Notes: generated by a model from the letters alone, not told the origin. Positions 46,201 to 57,720 are shown, counted from the first letter of the stretch. The stretch is DNA of 64,000 nt from Biomphalaria glabrata (GCF_947242115.1 NC_074711.1:61313309-61377308), one strand, 5' to 3'. Translations and numbers: made by a program.

Positions 46201-46345
46201 CCATATCATCTAGTCAACTACATCATCGTCAACCACAGCATGTTGTCAAACATATCATTTCAACAATCATGCCATCAACCATATCATCTCACCAATCATC
46301 TCGTCAACCATATCATCTCACCAATCATGCCATCAACCACACACA
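46201..46345 (+). repeat. Diverged right edge of the satellite
   Basis: Looser units such as CAACCATATCATCT and CACCAATCATGCCAT fade out of the array, with a short duplication of CAACCATATCATCTCACCAA at 46282 and 46306. Confidence 0.8.
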
Positions 46346-46770
46346 CATTAAAACTTTAAAATAGAATATTCCAACGTAATCTTTGAGAATAAAGTATGAC
46401 AGCGTCTTTAGCAAAAACAAAAACATTTGCCGAATGCCAACTAGATCCAAGATTGATTTATGTGCAGGCTAAAACTTACATAGTAATTAACATTATTTTG
46501 ATTCTAAACAATGTCAAGGACGCTTTACTAAACGAGCACTGTTGCCAGCTATATATTGAAAATTAATTAGTGTAATCTATATTATAAAGTAGAATGTGAG
46601 GTGTATGTATGTATGTATGTTACTTATAGACATCAAAACCGCTTGACCAATCTTGATAAAACTAGGCAGGAATGTTCCTTGGGTACTAACTTAGACCGTA
46701 GTGTATGTATTGTAGCCCTAAAACAAACTTAAGACCCTCAAAAAAAAAAAAAAGTTGTCCGACTCTATTA

Positions 46771-48032
46771 CAGCTATTGTATTTTATGGATCTAGGCCAT
46801 GTCTGCAATGTTGACATGAGAAAAGATAGAAAGGATTTAGACCTAGATCTAATTTTAAGAAATACACTTTGCGCAGATAGTTTTTTACTTTGACACATGA
46901 AAATACAAAAGAAGATCCGTTGATTTCATTATATAATAAAATTAACCTTCAATTTTGTGTTTCAAAAGCATTTTTTACATAAATTAATTCCTTATATCTG
47001 TGACTACAGATTTCCTGACGAACATTCTTTCATTAGACAATACCGTAATGAATCGCGTACTAAATATTAATTCGTTTAATTGTTTACTTTATAATCCCAT
47101 CCCTAGATCTAAAACTCTAATTCAACTCTAAGATGATAAAACTTCTCTTCGCACAGATAGTTTTATACTTTAACACATAAACATATTAATTAAAGTCCAT
47201 TAATTTCTATTTTGATCAAATAAACATTCAAATGTGGTTTTCTAAAGCTACATTCGTTTACGAAAGCTGCGAAGCCGAGTTGAGATAGGCCTAGATCTAT
47301 ATTCATTCATGAATCGCGTACTAAAAATTATTTCGTTTAATTGATCACTTTATAATCCCATTCATTTAACAAAGCTATCGCTCTTTTCGTTTTTAATAGA
47401 TAAGAATGTATCGACTTTGGGTAAACCCATTTTCGCTAAACTAATTTTATTTTCGTAGCGAAAGAGAAATAACGTGAAAGGATCATCAGCTACTTTTAAC
47501 ATACATCTAAATCCAATCCACTAGATTATTCAAAAGCATTTTTTACATAAATTAGTTCCTGATATCTGTGACTACAGATTTCCTGGCGAACATTCTTTCA
47601 TTAGATCATTAGACATTACCAAATGGTTACACATTAACACATCTCTCTACTGAGTCTATTCCTAGGCCTAAAACTCTTATTGAACTCTAAGATGATAAAA
47701 CTTCTTTTCGCAAAGATAGTTTTGTGCTTTAACACATAAACATACTAATTATTGTCCATTCATTTGATATTTTAATCAATTTAACATTCAAATTTGTTTT
47801 TCTAAAGCATTTTTAATACATTCGTTCGCTGTTCGCTAAAGTTGCGTAGCCGTGATGAGATAGGCCTATATTCATTCATGAAAAAAGGTCACGCATGCGC
47901 AACACAGAATGAACTCTATAAAAGCCAATTTTTAACTCTAGATTAGTGTAGATTTAGATCTATGTCTACCTCAAGATCTACTTTATACTGTAACACACGA
48001 ACATACAAAATTAAGTCTATTCATCTCAACAA
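46771..48032 (+). repeat. 1262-bp tandem duplication, unit 1
   Basis: Starts CAGCTATTGTATTTTATGGA and is repeated from 48033 with no difference found in the lines I compared. Inside the unit there is an older, imperfect duplication of about 580 bp: TTTCCTGACGAACATTCTTT near 47010 against TTTCCTGGCGAACATTCTTT near 47580. Duplication has therefore happened at least twice. Confidence 0.95.
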
Positions 48033-49292
48033 CAGCTATTGTATTTTATGGATCTAGGCCATGTCTGCAATGTTGACATGAGAAAAGATAGAAAGGATTT
48101 AGACCTAGATCTAATTTTAAGAAATACACTTTGCGCAGATAGTTTTTTACTTTGACACATGAAAATACAAAAGAAGATCCGTTGATTTCATTATATAATA
48201 AAATTAACCTTCAATTTTGTGTTTCAAAAGCATTTTTTACATAAATTAATTCCTTATATCTGTGACTACAGATTTCCTGACGAACATTCTTTCATTAGAC
48301 AATACCGTAATGAATCGCGTACTAAATATTAATTCGTTTAATTGTTTACTTTATAATCCCATCCCTAGATCTAAAACTCTAATTCAACTCTAAGATGATA
48401 AAACTTCTCTTCGCACAGATAGTTTTATACTTTAACACATAAACATATTAATTAAAGTCCATTAATTTCTATTTTGATCAAATAAACATTCAAATGTGGT
48501 TTTCTAAAGCTACATTCGTTTACGAAAGCTGCGAAGCCGAGTTGAGATAGGCCTAGATCTATATTCATTCATGAATCGCGTACTAAAAATTATTTCGTTT
48601 AATTGATCACTTTATAATCCCATTCATTTAACAAAGCTATCGCTCTTTTCGTTTTTAATAGATAAGAATGTATCGACTTTGGGTAAACCCATTTTCGCTA
48701 AACTAATTTTATTTTCGTAGCGAAAGAGAAATAACGTGAAAGGATCATCAGCTACTTTTAACATACATCTAAATCCAATCCACTAGATTATTCAAAAGCA
48801 TTTTTTACATAAATTAGTTCCTGATATCTGTGACTACAGATTTCCTGGCGAACATTCTTTCATTAGATCATTAGACATTACCAAATGGTTACACATTAAC
48901 ACATCTCTCTACTGAGTCTATTCCTAGGCCTAAAACTCTTATTGAACTCTAAGATGATAAAACTTCTTTTCGCAAAGATAGTTTTGTGCTTTAACACATA
49001 AACATACTAATTATTGTCCATTCATTTGATATTTTAATCAATTTAACATTCAAATTTGTTTTTCTAAAGCATTTTTAATACATTCGTTCGCTGTTCGCTA
49101 AAGTTGCGTAGCCGTGATGAGATAGGCCTATATTCATTCATGAAAAAAGGTCACGCATGCGCAACACAGAATGAACTCTATAAAAGCCAATTTTTAACTC
49201 TAGATTAGTGTAGATTTAGATCTATGTCTACCTCAAGATCTACTTTATACTGTAACACACGAACATACAAAATTAAGTCTATTCATCTCAAC
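48033..49292 (+). repeat. 1262-bp tandem duplication, unit 2
   Basis: Second copy, ending AAGTCTATTCATCTCAAC like the first. Apparent identity means either a very recent event or an assembly duplication; read depth would tell. Confidence 0.95.
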
Positions 49293-49525
49293 TTTTAATC
49301 AAATATATGTAGGCCTACAAGCAAATGTTTTAATTTGAAAAAATGGATTTAAGCCTATTAGCTATTTTGATTTGATAGCTTCATTCACCCTATTTTTACA
49401 TTGACACATTCGCTTTACTTATTACATTATTATTTCGTTTAATTGTTTACAAAACACTCTCAGTGACTATATCGACAGTAATGTGCAAATAAAGACCCGC
49501 GGGTCGCGGGTAACATATGTCTAGT

Positions 49526-50485
49526 AATAAAAAAAATAAAATCTTAGAAGTCTGAACTAACGGCGCTAAAAAGAACAAATAAAAATCATAATAAACCTTG
49601 AAACACACATAAGCTGTCAACAGTTCGTAACAAATCTTATACACCAGATATACAATATAGCTAGCTATTTATAGTTATCAGATATGAATGAAAATCTGCA
49701 TTAGAAATAGAAAGTTTATTTTGACCACTTAATTTACACTATTACTTAAAAAAATAATTAAACAAATTCCTACTTAAAACAACATTTGGGATATGCACCT
49801 ATCTCTTGAGATTGCAGTTATATGTATATCTAATATAGATTAGTCATTATGTTTTTTTTTAATCACTATACATTTGGGTTTAAGCGTGTTATGGAATGTG
49901 TGTGTGTTTCCTAGGTGTTATGGAAAGGGAGTATCTATTGCTGGTTGAAGAGAGAGAGAGAGTATTTTTTAAGTGTTAGTTTTGTAGAATATTGCAATAA
50001 GAGGGTTAAAGAGGCACTGTCGTAACCTGTGTTAAGTACGCCAGAGGACTCTAGGATGCCAGATAGTAAGGGTGTAGTTGTTTTTTTTTTTTTCATTGTG
50101 ATTTAAATTTTTCACCAGGCGCCTTCGACATATGTCACATGGGTCACGGAGGCCACGGTTCACCACGCCGATCCTTCCCGAACCATCATGCTGACACTCG
50201 TCTCGGCTGACCGTCGTAACTCGTCACGGTTGACCGTTCTTCTAGCGCTGGCCTGGGGCGATTTTCGTCGGCTGACTACACACACACCACTACCCCCATC
50301 TGTACCACCACCAGGTTTATAACAATATAAAGAATCTTGCATAATAATCACCATGAAAAGATGTACGACATAGAATTAAACAAACAATGTCTTATATTTA
50401 ATATTTCATTTATACAAACAGTAAGGGATTTATGTATTTGTTTGTTTTTATTATCACATTATATGTTTTCAGATCGAAACACAAG
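49526..50485. other. Unassigned spacer with a GC-rich patch
   Basis: No gene I can defend. 50110-50310 is clearly GC-richer than its surroundings and is open on the minus strand (50160-50354, 64 codons from ATG), but I recognise no domain. It could be a relic of a repeat or an exon. The rest is AT-rich and unassigned. Confidence 0.3.
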
Positions 50486-50489
50486 ACAT

Positions 50490-50835
50490 GTCTTTTGACT
50501 ATACCTCTATTCAAGTCACAACTTCCTAAAAGATGACCTAAACCTGAACGATGATCTCAAAAACGACTCTAACGATTTTTCTAGAAATTTAACAGTTGAT
50601 GTGTATTGCTGCGAAGAAATACTATCTCTTGGCCACATGGGGAAAACTCTAGCTTTTCAAAGTAAAAACTAAATAAATGTAAATTTGGCTTGAGTACTAG
50701 ACTTAGATCTAGAGCCAACATTGGTTTTGAAAGGACTATAGCGTTCGGGGATTTCCGTATGTAAGGCATTATTGATTCAATAGTTTAATAAATTAATGTT
50801 CAGGAATAGCGTATCGTCTTCTAAGTCTTGATTTA
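50490..50835 (+). repeat. Dispersed repeat R3, copy 2
   Basis: Matches 12535-12930 in order: ACCTCTATTC, CTAACGATTTTTCTAGAAA, AACAGTTGATGT, TTGGCCACATGGGGAAAACT, GTTCGGGGATTTCCGTATGT, TTTAATAAATTAATG, CGTATCGTCTTCTAAGTCT. It lacks about 50 bp present in copy 1. Confidence 0.6.
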
Positions 50836-51139
50836 AAAGCTCATACCTGTATCAGTAGAATTTTTTAAGGAAAAAAAAAGCCACTTGTTTATTACATTGA
50901 AAATTGCTTGAAGTTTATTGATAGATTATCTAAGCTTTGATTAAATTTTCACAAAAATTTAATATAGATTGCGTCTAGATTCCTGATCTAGCAGTAGATC
51001 TAGAGCGAAACTAAGTTCTTCGTGTAATAAAGGTAACAATAAATAATTTGTTTCTTATGCAATGCCTGTTGACCTAATTTGTCAGAATCATACTGTCATG
51101 AAGCACACGTTCGATACCCAATTTAAGCTGATTCTCTTA

Positions 51140-51610
51140 ACATTATCAAAAAATCAAACAAAGCGTTAGGGTTTATTGAAAGGAATTTCTATAATAATAA
51201 ATAATAATAAATAAGAACATAAAACTAAAATGTTATTTAACCTTGGTTAGGCCATAATAAAATATGCATCCTCCGTTTGGGACCCCTCAACTCAAGAAAA
51301 CATTAAGAAACTGGAACAGACACAAAATAGAGCAGTGAGATGCATAACAAACGAATATTCACATTTGACTAGAGTAACACCTTTAGTAAAATCTCTAAAT
51401 GTAGAAAACCTTCAGGGTAGAAGACTTAAAAGTAAAGTAGCAATTATACATAAAACACTGAACCATAATCTTCAAATACAAAAACAAAATTTAATAAAAT
51501 ACTCAGAAAGACACAAAGATAAAGGCACATTCCTCGTTCCATATACTAGGACAAATTTGTACAAATGCTCCTTCTTCCCTAGTGTTTTTAATCTTTTTTT
51601 AAATTAACGT
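51140..51610 (+). pseudogene. LINE reverse transcriptase C-terminal fragment (CR1/L2/Jockey-like)
   Basis: The frame ending at 51607 reads IIKYASSVWDP, then LEQTQNRAVRCITNEYS, VTPLVKSLNVENLQGRR, then TRTNLYKCSFFPS. This is the post-catalytic tail typical of CR1/L2/Jockey-type LINE reverse transcriptases (LVRPxxEYASSVWDP ... QRRAARF ... RR ... YxxSFFPRT). The palm with its YADD-type motif is absent. A stop interrupts the frame just before IIKYASS, and the region upstream is broken further, so this is a 5'-truncated dead copy. The following TTAACGTCTGTATTATATAA with GATAAGAAG is probably the start of the LINE 3' tail. Confidence 0.75.
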
Positions 51611-51614
51611 CTGT

Positions 51615-52725
51615 ATTATATAAGAAGAAGATAAGAAGAAATAGAAAAATACAAAATAAACAGCGCTAAAATAGAGTTACATAATGTATTTAACATCTAG
51701 TGTACTACAACAAGTCCCTTGGTCACCCATTTTGCTATTTCGTCTTTAAATTGATTTTAGTCCTTTGCCATCCCACAATCCCCCCAATTCTGAGGCCCTG
51801 GGCGGCTGCCTAGTTTGTCTATGCCTAGGGCAGGCCCTCAGACAGAGAAAGCGATTGGAAGACAACGTCAAAGAATATAAGTCCTATCAATGAAATATTT
51901 TCTAATCAAGGCGAAAGACAGAAATTGTATGAAGTGTATGTGCGAATTTAAAATGTAATCACGAGTAAAATAGGAGCGAATGTTTTGGTTGTATTGACTG
52001 AAGTGTTTCTGATGAAACCAAGAGCTGGTATGTCGCAATGCAGGTTGATGAAAGAGATTGGTGTGAAAGTGAGACAGACAAGACATGTAATTCTCGTGAG
52101 CTAGATTTGGTTCAATTTATCATTTCATTCGTTACTCTACATAGATCTACTTTTAAGTTACATTTGTATAAATGTATACATGCAAGTAATATTTAGCTTT
52201 ATTTTGAAAGAAGTTTGTTTATTTTATCTCAAGCTCCACATTAAAAATTTAATAAGGTTGCTCACAAATTATTGCCTTGTTTTGCGTTACTGTGCCGTTT
52301 TTACCCGTGCCCTTTTTTCTTTGTCATTGTAATTTTTTTTTTTATTTAATCCTACCTGTGTATAATTTCCACTTAACCGAGTAAGACATACATTCACATC
52401 TTGTGTCACTTTTATCTAATTGCAAAAACATACTTAGAATACCGACTTTAAAAAAATTACAAATGAAGTTTGTATTATAAAAACTCGTTGGGTCAGTTAT
52501 TAAATTACAAAGTAAAATCTAATTAAATTAAAATACAACTAGAGATTATTAGTTCTATTAATAGTGAAAGGAAAGATCTATTTGGAGTTGGACAATACAT
52601 TTTATATCCATACAAAGAATTAGTTTAAAAGTTTATTTTAAAAAATAAATCTACAATTCCTAGAATGCTTGCAGACCGCCAAGCAGATGGCAGACATTGG
52701 GTATCACTTACGTTCCAACCTTTCT
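51615..52725. other. Unassigned spacer
   Basis: No gene seen. CCCTGGGCGGCTGCCTAG and CCTAGGGCAGGCCCTC at about 51801-51840 look like an old transposon end. The minus-strand frame at 51868-52086 has no domain. Confidence 0.3.
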
Positions 52726-52733
52726 CTCCACAG

Positions 52734-52811
52734 AGGACGAAGTGACCCAGTTGGGCGGTGGAGGTGCTATGCCAGGGAACGCGAGGAGCAAACAACTACA
52801 GGGACGTCAGG
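52734..52811 (+). other. Weak candidate internal exon
   Basis: A pyrimidine tract and acceptor (CCTTTCTCTCCACAG, ending 52733) precede 78 bp that are open in one frame (DEVTQLGGGGAMPGNARSKQ...). They are followed by a good donor, GTGAGG, at 52812. Base composition is GC-richer than the surroundings. I recognise no protein family and find no neighbouring exon, so this may be chance or part of a repeat. Confidence 0.15.
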
Positions 52812-52829
52812 GTGAGGATTGAACCAAGT

Positions 52830-53870
52830 GTAAGAGTGGGTCACGTGAGGAAACTCGTCTCGCGACGCTATTCTCTCTGTCAACTTAAGACCTCAGACCT
52901 TAGCTCATTTGGACACCAAAAAGAAAAAAAGAAAACGTCGATCGAGAGCTTCCTTTTCAACTCAGCACCTCCTCTCCCCCACACATTTTGTTTGTTTCTG
53001 CTTGTTTTGTTTTTGTGTTAATACTGAATGGACTAAACACTGACCTTGTTTCTATTGCCCCCTCTCTCTCTCTCTTCTCTCTCTTCATACACACACACAC
53101 ACACACAACTCACAGACACTCTCCCTCGCTCTAACGCTCTCGCTGTCTCCTCGGCACGTAAGAGGAACAGGCCAAACCCAGCGTCAAGGGAACTGTCCGA
53201 TAGAAAGAACCATGCATCCACTAACGAGAGACGATTGAATAAACTGTTATCTGTGTATGTGTGTGTGTGTTTTTTACCACCTCCCCCCTTTTCACAGCGC
53301 TATCCTCTCTTCAAAAGGAAAACACCGTCATTGTTGCTTCATTGGCCATTTAGCCTACCTAGGCATAAAACCTGTGGGTTTTTTTTTGTTTATGGAACTT
53401 CGGATTTAAATATTCTCACCCCTGACGTGACGCAGGTGAGTAGCACTGATAGAAATATATATTTTTATAGTTATCATGTGTTTCTGAATTTTTAACGGAG
53501 GTAACTCTGTACACGGGCAGGGGCAGATAACCGGTACATGGGGCTGGGTATGTAAATAAACCTTGTACACCCGTGTAACACGCGGCTCAATTAAAGACAA
53601 ACAGACAAGAAATAAAACTTAGCAGTGGGTTGTATTCAGGGAGAGCAGGGCTGTATGTGGAGGGATAAACTTCATGTTAGCTGGTTGTGTATACCAAGAT
53701 GAACGCATACTAATCTCATGTCTAGCCCGTGCACTAAAAAATGAAATGAGGCAACTACATAATAGTCTCTATTGCTAATAGCGTGCAGACGTAATACTTG
53801 GACAAGAGAACTGTGCCTTAAGACCAAGTTCTTTTATTAATTAAACTATGTTTTGGTTAGGTCAACCTTC
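52830..53870. other. Unassigned spacer with simple repeats
   Basis: A CT-rich then (CA)n stretch lies at 53058-53108 and a (GT)n run at 53254-53271. The frames at 53046-53495 (plus) and 53033-53221 (minus) depend on these. No domain recognised. Confidence 0.35.
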
Positions 53871-53874
53871 AGGC

Positions 53875-54050
53875 CCACCGTCAGAAATATAAGGGCACCA
53901 GATAAAAGGGGACGTCCTAAAACTCCCTAAATTCAAATCCTCCTCTTGGTTGGGACCTCTGGAGTCGGACGCCATTTTATTAAAGCAGATAGAGTTTAGA
54001 CATATCCATCTTTTGAAACCTAGCTGTAATTCTTAACCTTTAAAAGGGTA
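53875..54050 (-). mobile_element. SINE relic plus shared flank, copy 1
   Basis: GACGTCCTAAAACTCCCTAA, ATTCAAATCCTCCTCTTG and CCTCTGGAGTCGGA match 54872-54945. The match goes on beyond the SINE head into TTTATTAAAG(C/T)AGATAGAGT and CTTAACCTTTAA. Because the flank is shared too, this is a duplicated block, not two separate insertions. Copy 1 lacks the box-B core and the box-A part. Confidence 0.65.
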
Positions 54051-54059
54051 CGTCAGGGC

Positions 54060-54715
54060 CTCTGTCTCCAACGCCCCCCATGCAAATCAACAACAACAAC
54101 TACAACAAAAAACTTCAACTGGGTATAGATCTACAAGATGCATTTTTAAAAATTCCATAACACGTCTCCTTTCTTTTTTCTTATTAGAATTCTGTGAACC
54201 CCTGGGAGGGGGGGGGGGGGCGTCCTGGAACATTGTCTAACTTTTAACACCTTTACGTTGCCTAGATCTAGAACTCATCTCTTGTATCTTAACGACGTGC
54301 ACACATGTCCTACACTATGGCTTGTTCTATCTCTGGGCTCGGATTCCCGGAATTTCGAAATTCATATTTGAGAACGTCCAAGACTCCAATTAGATTAAAA
54401 GGTCACAAGGTGAGTTCATTGTGCTGGCCACGCATCACTCTCTTTAGTCGTTCGATTTATTGGAGCCACCCCCTACCAAACATTTTAAGGTCTTGAAGAG
54501 TAATTTGGCTTTATATTAAAGAGCCGTTGCGGATTTTTTTTTTATTTGTGAAGTGTGTTTTGAAAATAAATCATAAAATAAATAATTAAACGCCTAAAGA
54601 TTTGGCCAGTGATTTCCCATTATCTTTGTATCAGGAAGACTTTGTACAATGGCATATGCTGATTTACAGACTCCTCTAGTTGGACTAAATGCTCGTAGAT
54701 GTAGTAAAGTTCCTC
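54060..54715. other. Unassigned spacer
   Basis: No gene seen. A run of about 13 G lies at 54209-54221. The plus-strand frame at 54305-54496 has no recognisable domain. Confidence 0.35.
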
Positions 54716-55035
54716 TTTCAGACCTTACGATCTATAAGGCAGATGATGAAAAGATCATCTTTTACTATGGCCCACGGTTAACAAGGGTGTCATATGGCCA
54801 GCACAACGACGAAACGCCTTCACGTTTCTCGCAGGTACCTAATAAGGTTGGGAGGATTAAGGGATGTCCTAAAACTCCCGAAATTCAAATCCTCTTCTTG
54901 ACTGGGACTCGAACCCGAGACCTCTGGGGTCGGATGCCAAGTACTTTACCTTTTAGCCACTTTATTAAAGTAGATAGAGTTTAGACGTATCCATCTTTTA
55001 AATCTTAGCTGTAATTCTTAACCTTTAAGTATATA
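54716..55035 (-). mobile_element. tRNA-derived SINE, copy 2 with flank
   Basis: On the minus strand the head near 54960 gives GTGGCTAAAAGGTAAAGTAC (box A-like) and CTCGGGTTCGAGTCCCAG (box B). The body carries TCGTCGTTGTGCTGGCCATA and CCGTGGGCCATAGTAAAAGA, the SINE family 1 body in a diverged form. The tail side is GCCTTATAGATCGTAAGGTC. 54965-55035 is the flank shared with copy 1. Confidence 0.7.
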
Positions 55036-55144
55036 GTGGCTTGCGCTGAGATTTTGATTTAAGTGAGGGGGATTCGAGCAACACGTCGACCTCACTCTCT
55101 CGCCCTCAAGCCCATCCCTTTTCGGAAGCAAGATTTAAGAATAA

Positions 55145-55452
55145 CGTAAATGTATACATCAGTTGGGTTTAACGTCGATGTATACATCAGTTGGGTTTAA
55201 CGTCGATGTATACATCAGTTGGGTTTAATGTCGATGTATACATCAGTTGGGTTTAACATCGATTTATACATCAGTTGGGTTTAACGTCGATGTATATATC
55301 AGTTGGGTTTAACGTTGATGTATACATCAGTTGGGTTTAACGTCGATGTATATATCAGTTGTGTTTAACGTTGATGTATACATCAGTTGGGTTTAACGTC
55401 GATGTATACATCAGTTGGGTTTAACGTCGATGTATACATCAGTTGGGTTTAA
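55145..55452 (+). repeat. 28-bp minisatellite, 11 units
   Basis: Units TCGATGTATACATCAGTTGG plus GTTTAACG repeat 11 times over 308 bp with a few C/T changes. Confidence 0.97.
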
Positions 55453-55454
55453 CT

Positions 55455-56140
55455 TGTGGTGTTCCAAGAGATGCAATTCTAAATGGTTTCACCACTTATG
55501 ATGGCGTATCAAAAAATCCAAGAGAGGATTGCCTTACTAAATCTTGCACCTTCTCTCAGCCTGGCAACAGGGAAGAAGTTTGGATGTTCACAAGTGTTTC
55601 ACATGTGTCTCATGATATTTGTTGTTCTTTAACCAAGACATGCAAGTAATCAATTTTTTTTTAAAAGTCAATAATGTAACCCTCAAGCAAGAGACGCAAT
55701 TCTTTCGAAATGTATAATATATAATTATTTAAGTTCTTAATCCTTAAAACGCGTGAGATAGTTTAGCCTCTAAACATCAGAATTGTAATTCCATTTTGTA
55801 TGCACTCATTCTAAAACAGCTCAGCACTTTAAGGGTTAACATCCATGCAAATGGTGCATTAACATTTCATGTGTCTGAGCGCGAATGCTTCTCTAGGATG
55901 ATAACTTCTTAACTACAAGACTAAGTACTCTTAGCCTAAGTTGTACAACGTAAGGGCGGCCAACGGTAGATTTCTATAAATATGTCTGTCAATAATGTCA
56001 CAACTAGATCCATACGTCTCTTCAATTCTTAGAAAACTTGAACATCTGTCTGTCTCTTTTCATTATTTCCATACAATTGTTGCTTCTAAATTTAGAACGC
56101 ATGAAATGATTTGTTTTTCCATTGCTAAAATGTCGTTAGT
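55455..56140. other. Unassigned spacer
   Basis: No gene seen. The frame at 55443-55649 runs out of the minisatellite and has no recognisable domain. Confidence 0.35.
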
Positions 56141-56320
56141 AAGTTAATTTATGACAACTTTTTAACACAATCTTTTTATGTCCAATAAAAAAAAGACTAG
56201 AAGTTAATTTATGACAACTTTTTAACACAATCTTTTTATGTCCAATAAAAAAAAGACTAGAAGTTAATTTATGACAACTTTTTAACACAATCTTTTTATG
56301 TCCAATAAAAAAAAGACTAG
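56141..56320 (+). repeat. Perfect 60-bp tandem repeat, 3 units
   Basis: AAGTTAATTTATGACAACTT starts at 56141, 56201 and 56261, and the three 60-bp units are identical. Confidence 0.98.
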
Positions 56321-56498
56321 AAGTTTAGTCGACCCTAGAATCATGGCCTCATCTTTTCAAAGTCCGTTGTATTGATTTCAATAGAAAACCCGACTGTTTA
56401 TTCAGTGATGTAAAGTGAGTACATAGTAGAGTCAGAAACTCAACGTGCTGGACTCACTCGTGGTATGTGAGCTGCCGGCCAGCTCTTACCATGTTGCC

Positions 56499-56823
56499 CA
56501 GTGGTTCCCAAACTTCTTTCTTAACGTAACACTTCGCACATTCTGAGTATTTACTGAAACACTTTGCTTATTTTTTTAAAGAGAGGTCAATGGACCTAAT
56601 TTAACAAAATGAACGGTCACGTGATAACCATTGATAAAACAATGAAAAATAACTGTCACAGGATAACCATTGTGGATTCGAATGAGGTCGTAAGAAGAGA
56701 TAGGACAGCATGTGGCTCAATGTTGTTTGTTTACGGTTGGCCTAATAGCTAATTATTCCAGCTGTTAGTGGAACGCTTTTTCAGGCCTCGTGGAACTTTA
56801 GAGGAACAGTCTGGGAACCACTG
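56499..56823. mobile_element. hAT-type MITE, 325 bp
   Basis: Ends CAGTGGTTCCCAAACTTC and AGTCTGGGAACCACTG are inverted repeats of the same type as 28449-28538. The flanking 8-bp sequences ATGTTGCC and ATGTCGCC match at 7 of 8. The interior has no coding capacity. The repeated CACGTGATAACCATTG / CACAGGATAACCATTG words near 56618 and 56658 are an internal duplication. Confidence 0.88.
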
Positions 56824-56831
56824 ATGTCGCC

Positions 56832-57485
56832 CCATCTGTCGCCAGTTTGTTTTCTCTCATTGAATTGGTTATTAGCCAAAGTCATTTGCAAGTTGATAAT
56901 TTGTCTGTGTTGAAAACGTGTTGAAATAAGACTGTTTAGTGACAGAATTGTGAACCAGCTCTATGTCTGTCGGTCTTTTTTAAAATCACTAAATGTGTCT
57001 GTATAATATATGGATAGGCCAATTTTCAGTTTTCTTGTACGCAGAGCGAGAGCCTGTTCGCAGGGCTTTTTATTTTAGCGTTTTATGTGTTTGTTTTGTA
57101 TTTTAAAATCTCGAGCCCATATTAAGGTATCACAGACTCGTTATAAAGCTCTCGTTCACCGGACACTTTGGCAATGTAGAGCATTGTAGCGTACATAAGA
57201 CAGCTTAGGACAGCGCCGCTTCTCTTGCGTCAATCTACAAGACTAAATGAATCCACAGCTACTGATCTCAGTTTGCGGCTGTGAGATTTGTGAATACATT
57301 TGGTGATGTAATCCACCCGCCTGCTTTTCTACCTTTCTTCTTTCTGGTGATATATTTCTTACATTTAAAAAACAATACATCTTGTACCTTTGAGCATACC
57401 AACTAAATATTTAGTTGTTTTATGACTGCTAAGAGTAACAAGCAAAATATACAAAATACTTTTAAAAAAATAAAATAAAATGAAG
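56832..57485. other. Unassigned spacer
   Basis: I see no gene, named repeat or regulatory signal that I can support. Confidence 0.4.
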
Positions 57486-57489
57486 CTTA

Positions 57490-57720
57490 TTTAAAGGGGA
57501 AGAACTCCGTCCTTAAAACTATATCTACCAATAATGTACAAGCTATTTCCCCTTTTCGATATCAAACAAAATAATTAATTACCAATAATTAATTAACTTA
57601 TTGAGTATTTATTTTTATTGATTAATGTTTTGTTAAGCACAATAAATAATTGTTTAAAGTCTCAACTTGATTGGAGAATGCGTGATGGAGAAATAGCTTT
57701 TACAGTTTTTTTAAAGGGGA
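57490..57720 (+). repeat. Dispersed repeat A, right-half copy
   Basis: Shares ATTTCCCCTTTTCGATATCA, AACAAAATAATTAATTA, TTTATTGATTAATGTTTTGT and AATAAATAATTGT with copies at 256, 33860 and 61440. Confidence 0.7.

Larger units (their letters stand above)
46576..49524 (+). mobile_element. Non-autonomous Helitron-like element, 2949 bp
   Basis: The left end TCTATATTATAAAG follows a host A. The right end CTAG is followed by a host T. A 7-bp-stem hairpin ACCCGCG-GGT-CGCGGGT (49495-49511) lies 9 bp before CTAG. These are the hallmarks of Helitrons: 5' TC, 3' hairpin plus CTRR, insertion between A and T, no target duplication. The first 170 bp carry a GTAT run and ACATCAAAACCGCTTGACCA, also seen at 39148-39460. 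Most of the interior is two copies of a 1262-bp unit. No Rep/helicase frame is present, so any movement depended on another element. Confidence 0.65.

Noticed and set aside
45215-46359. Long open frames on both strands (329 and 279 codons) as repetitive protein genes
   Set aside because: Both follow from a 33-bp unit without stops; the plus-strand one starts at GTG, and neither has a signal, domain or start context beyond the repeat.
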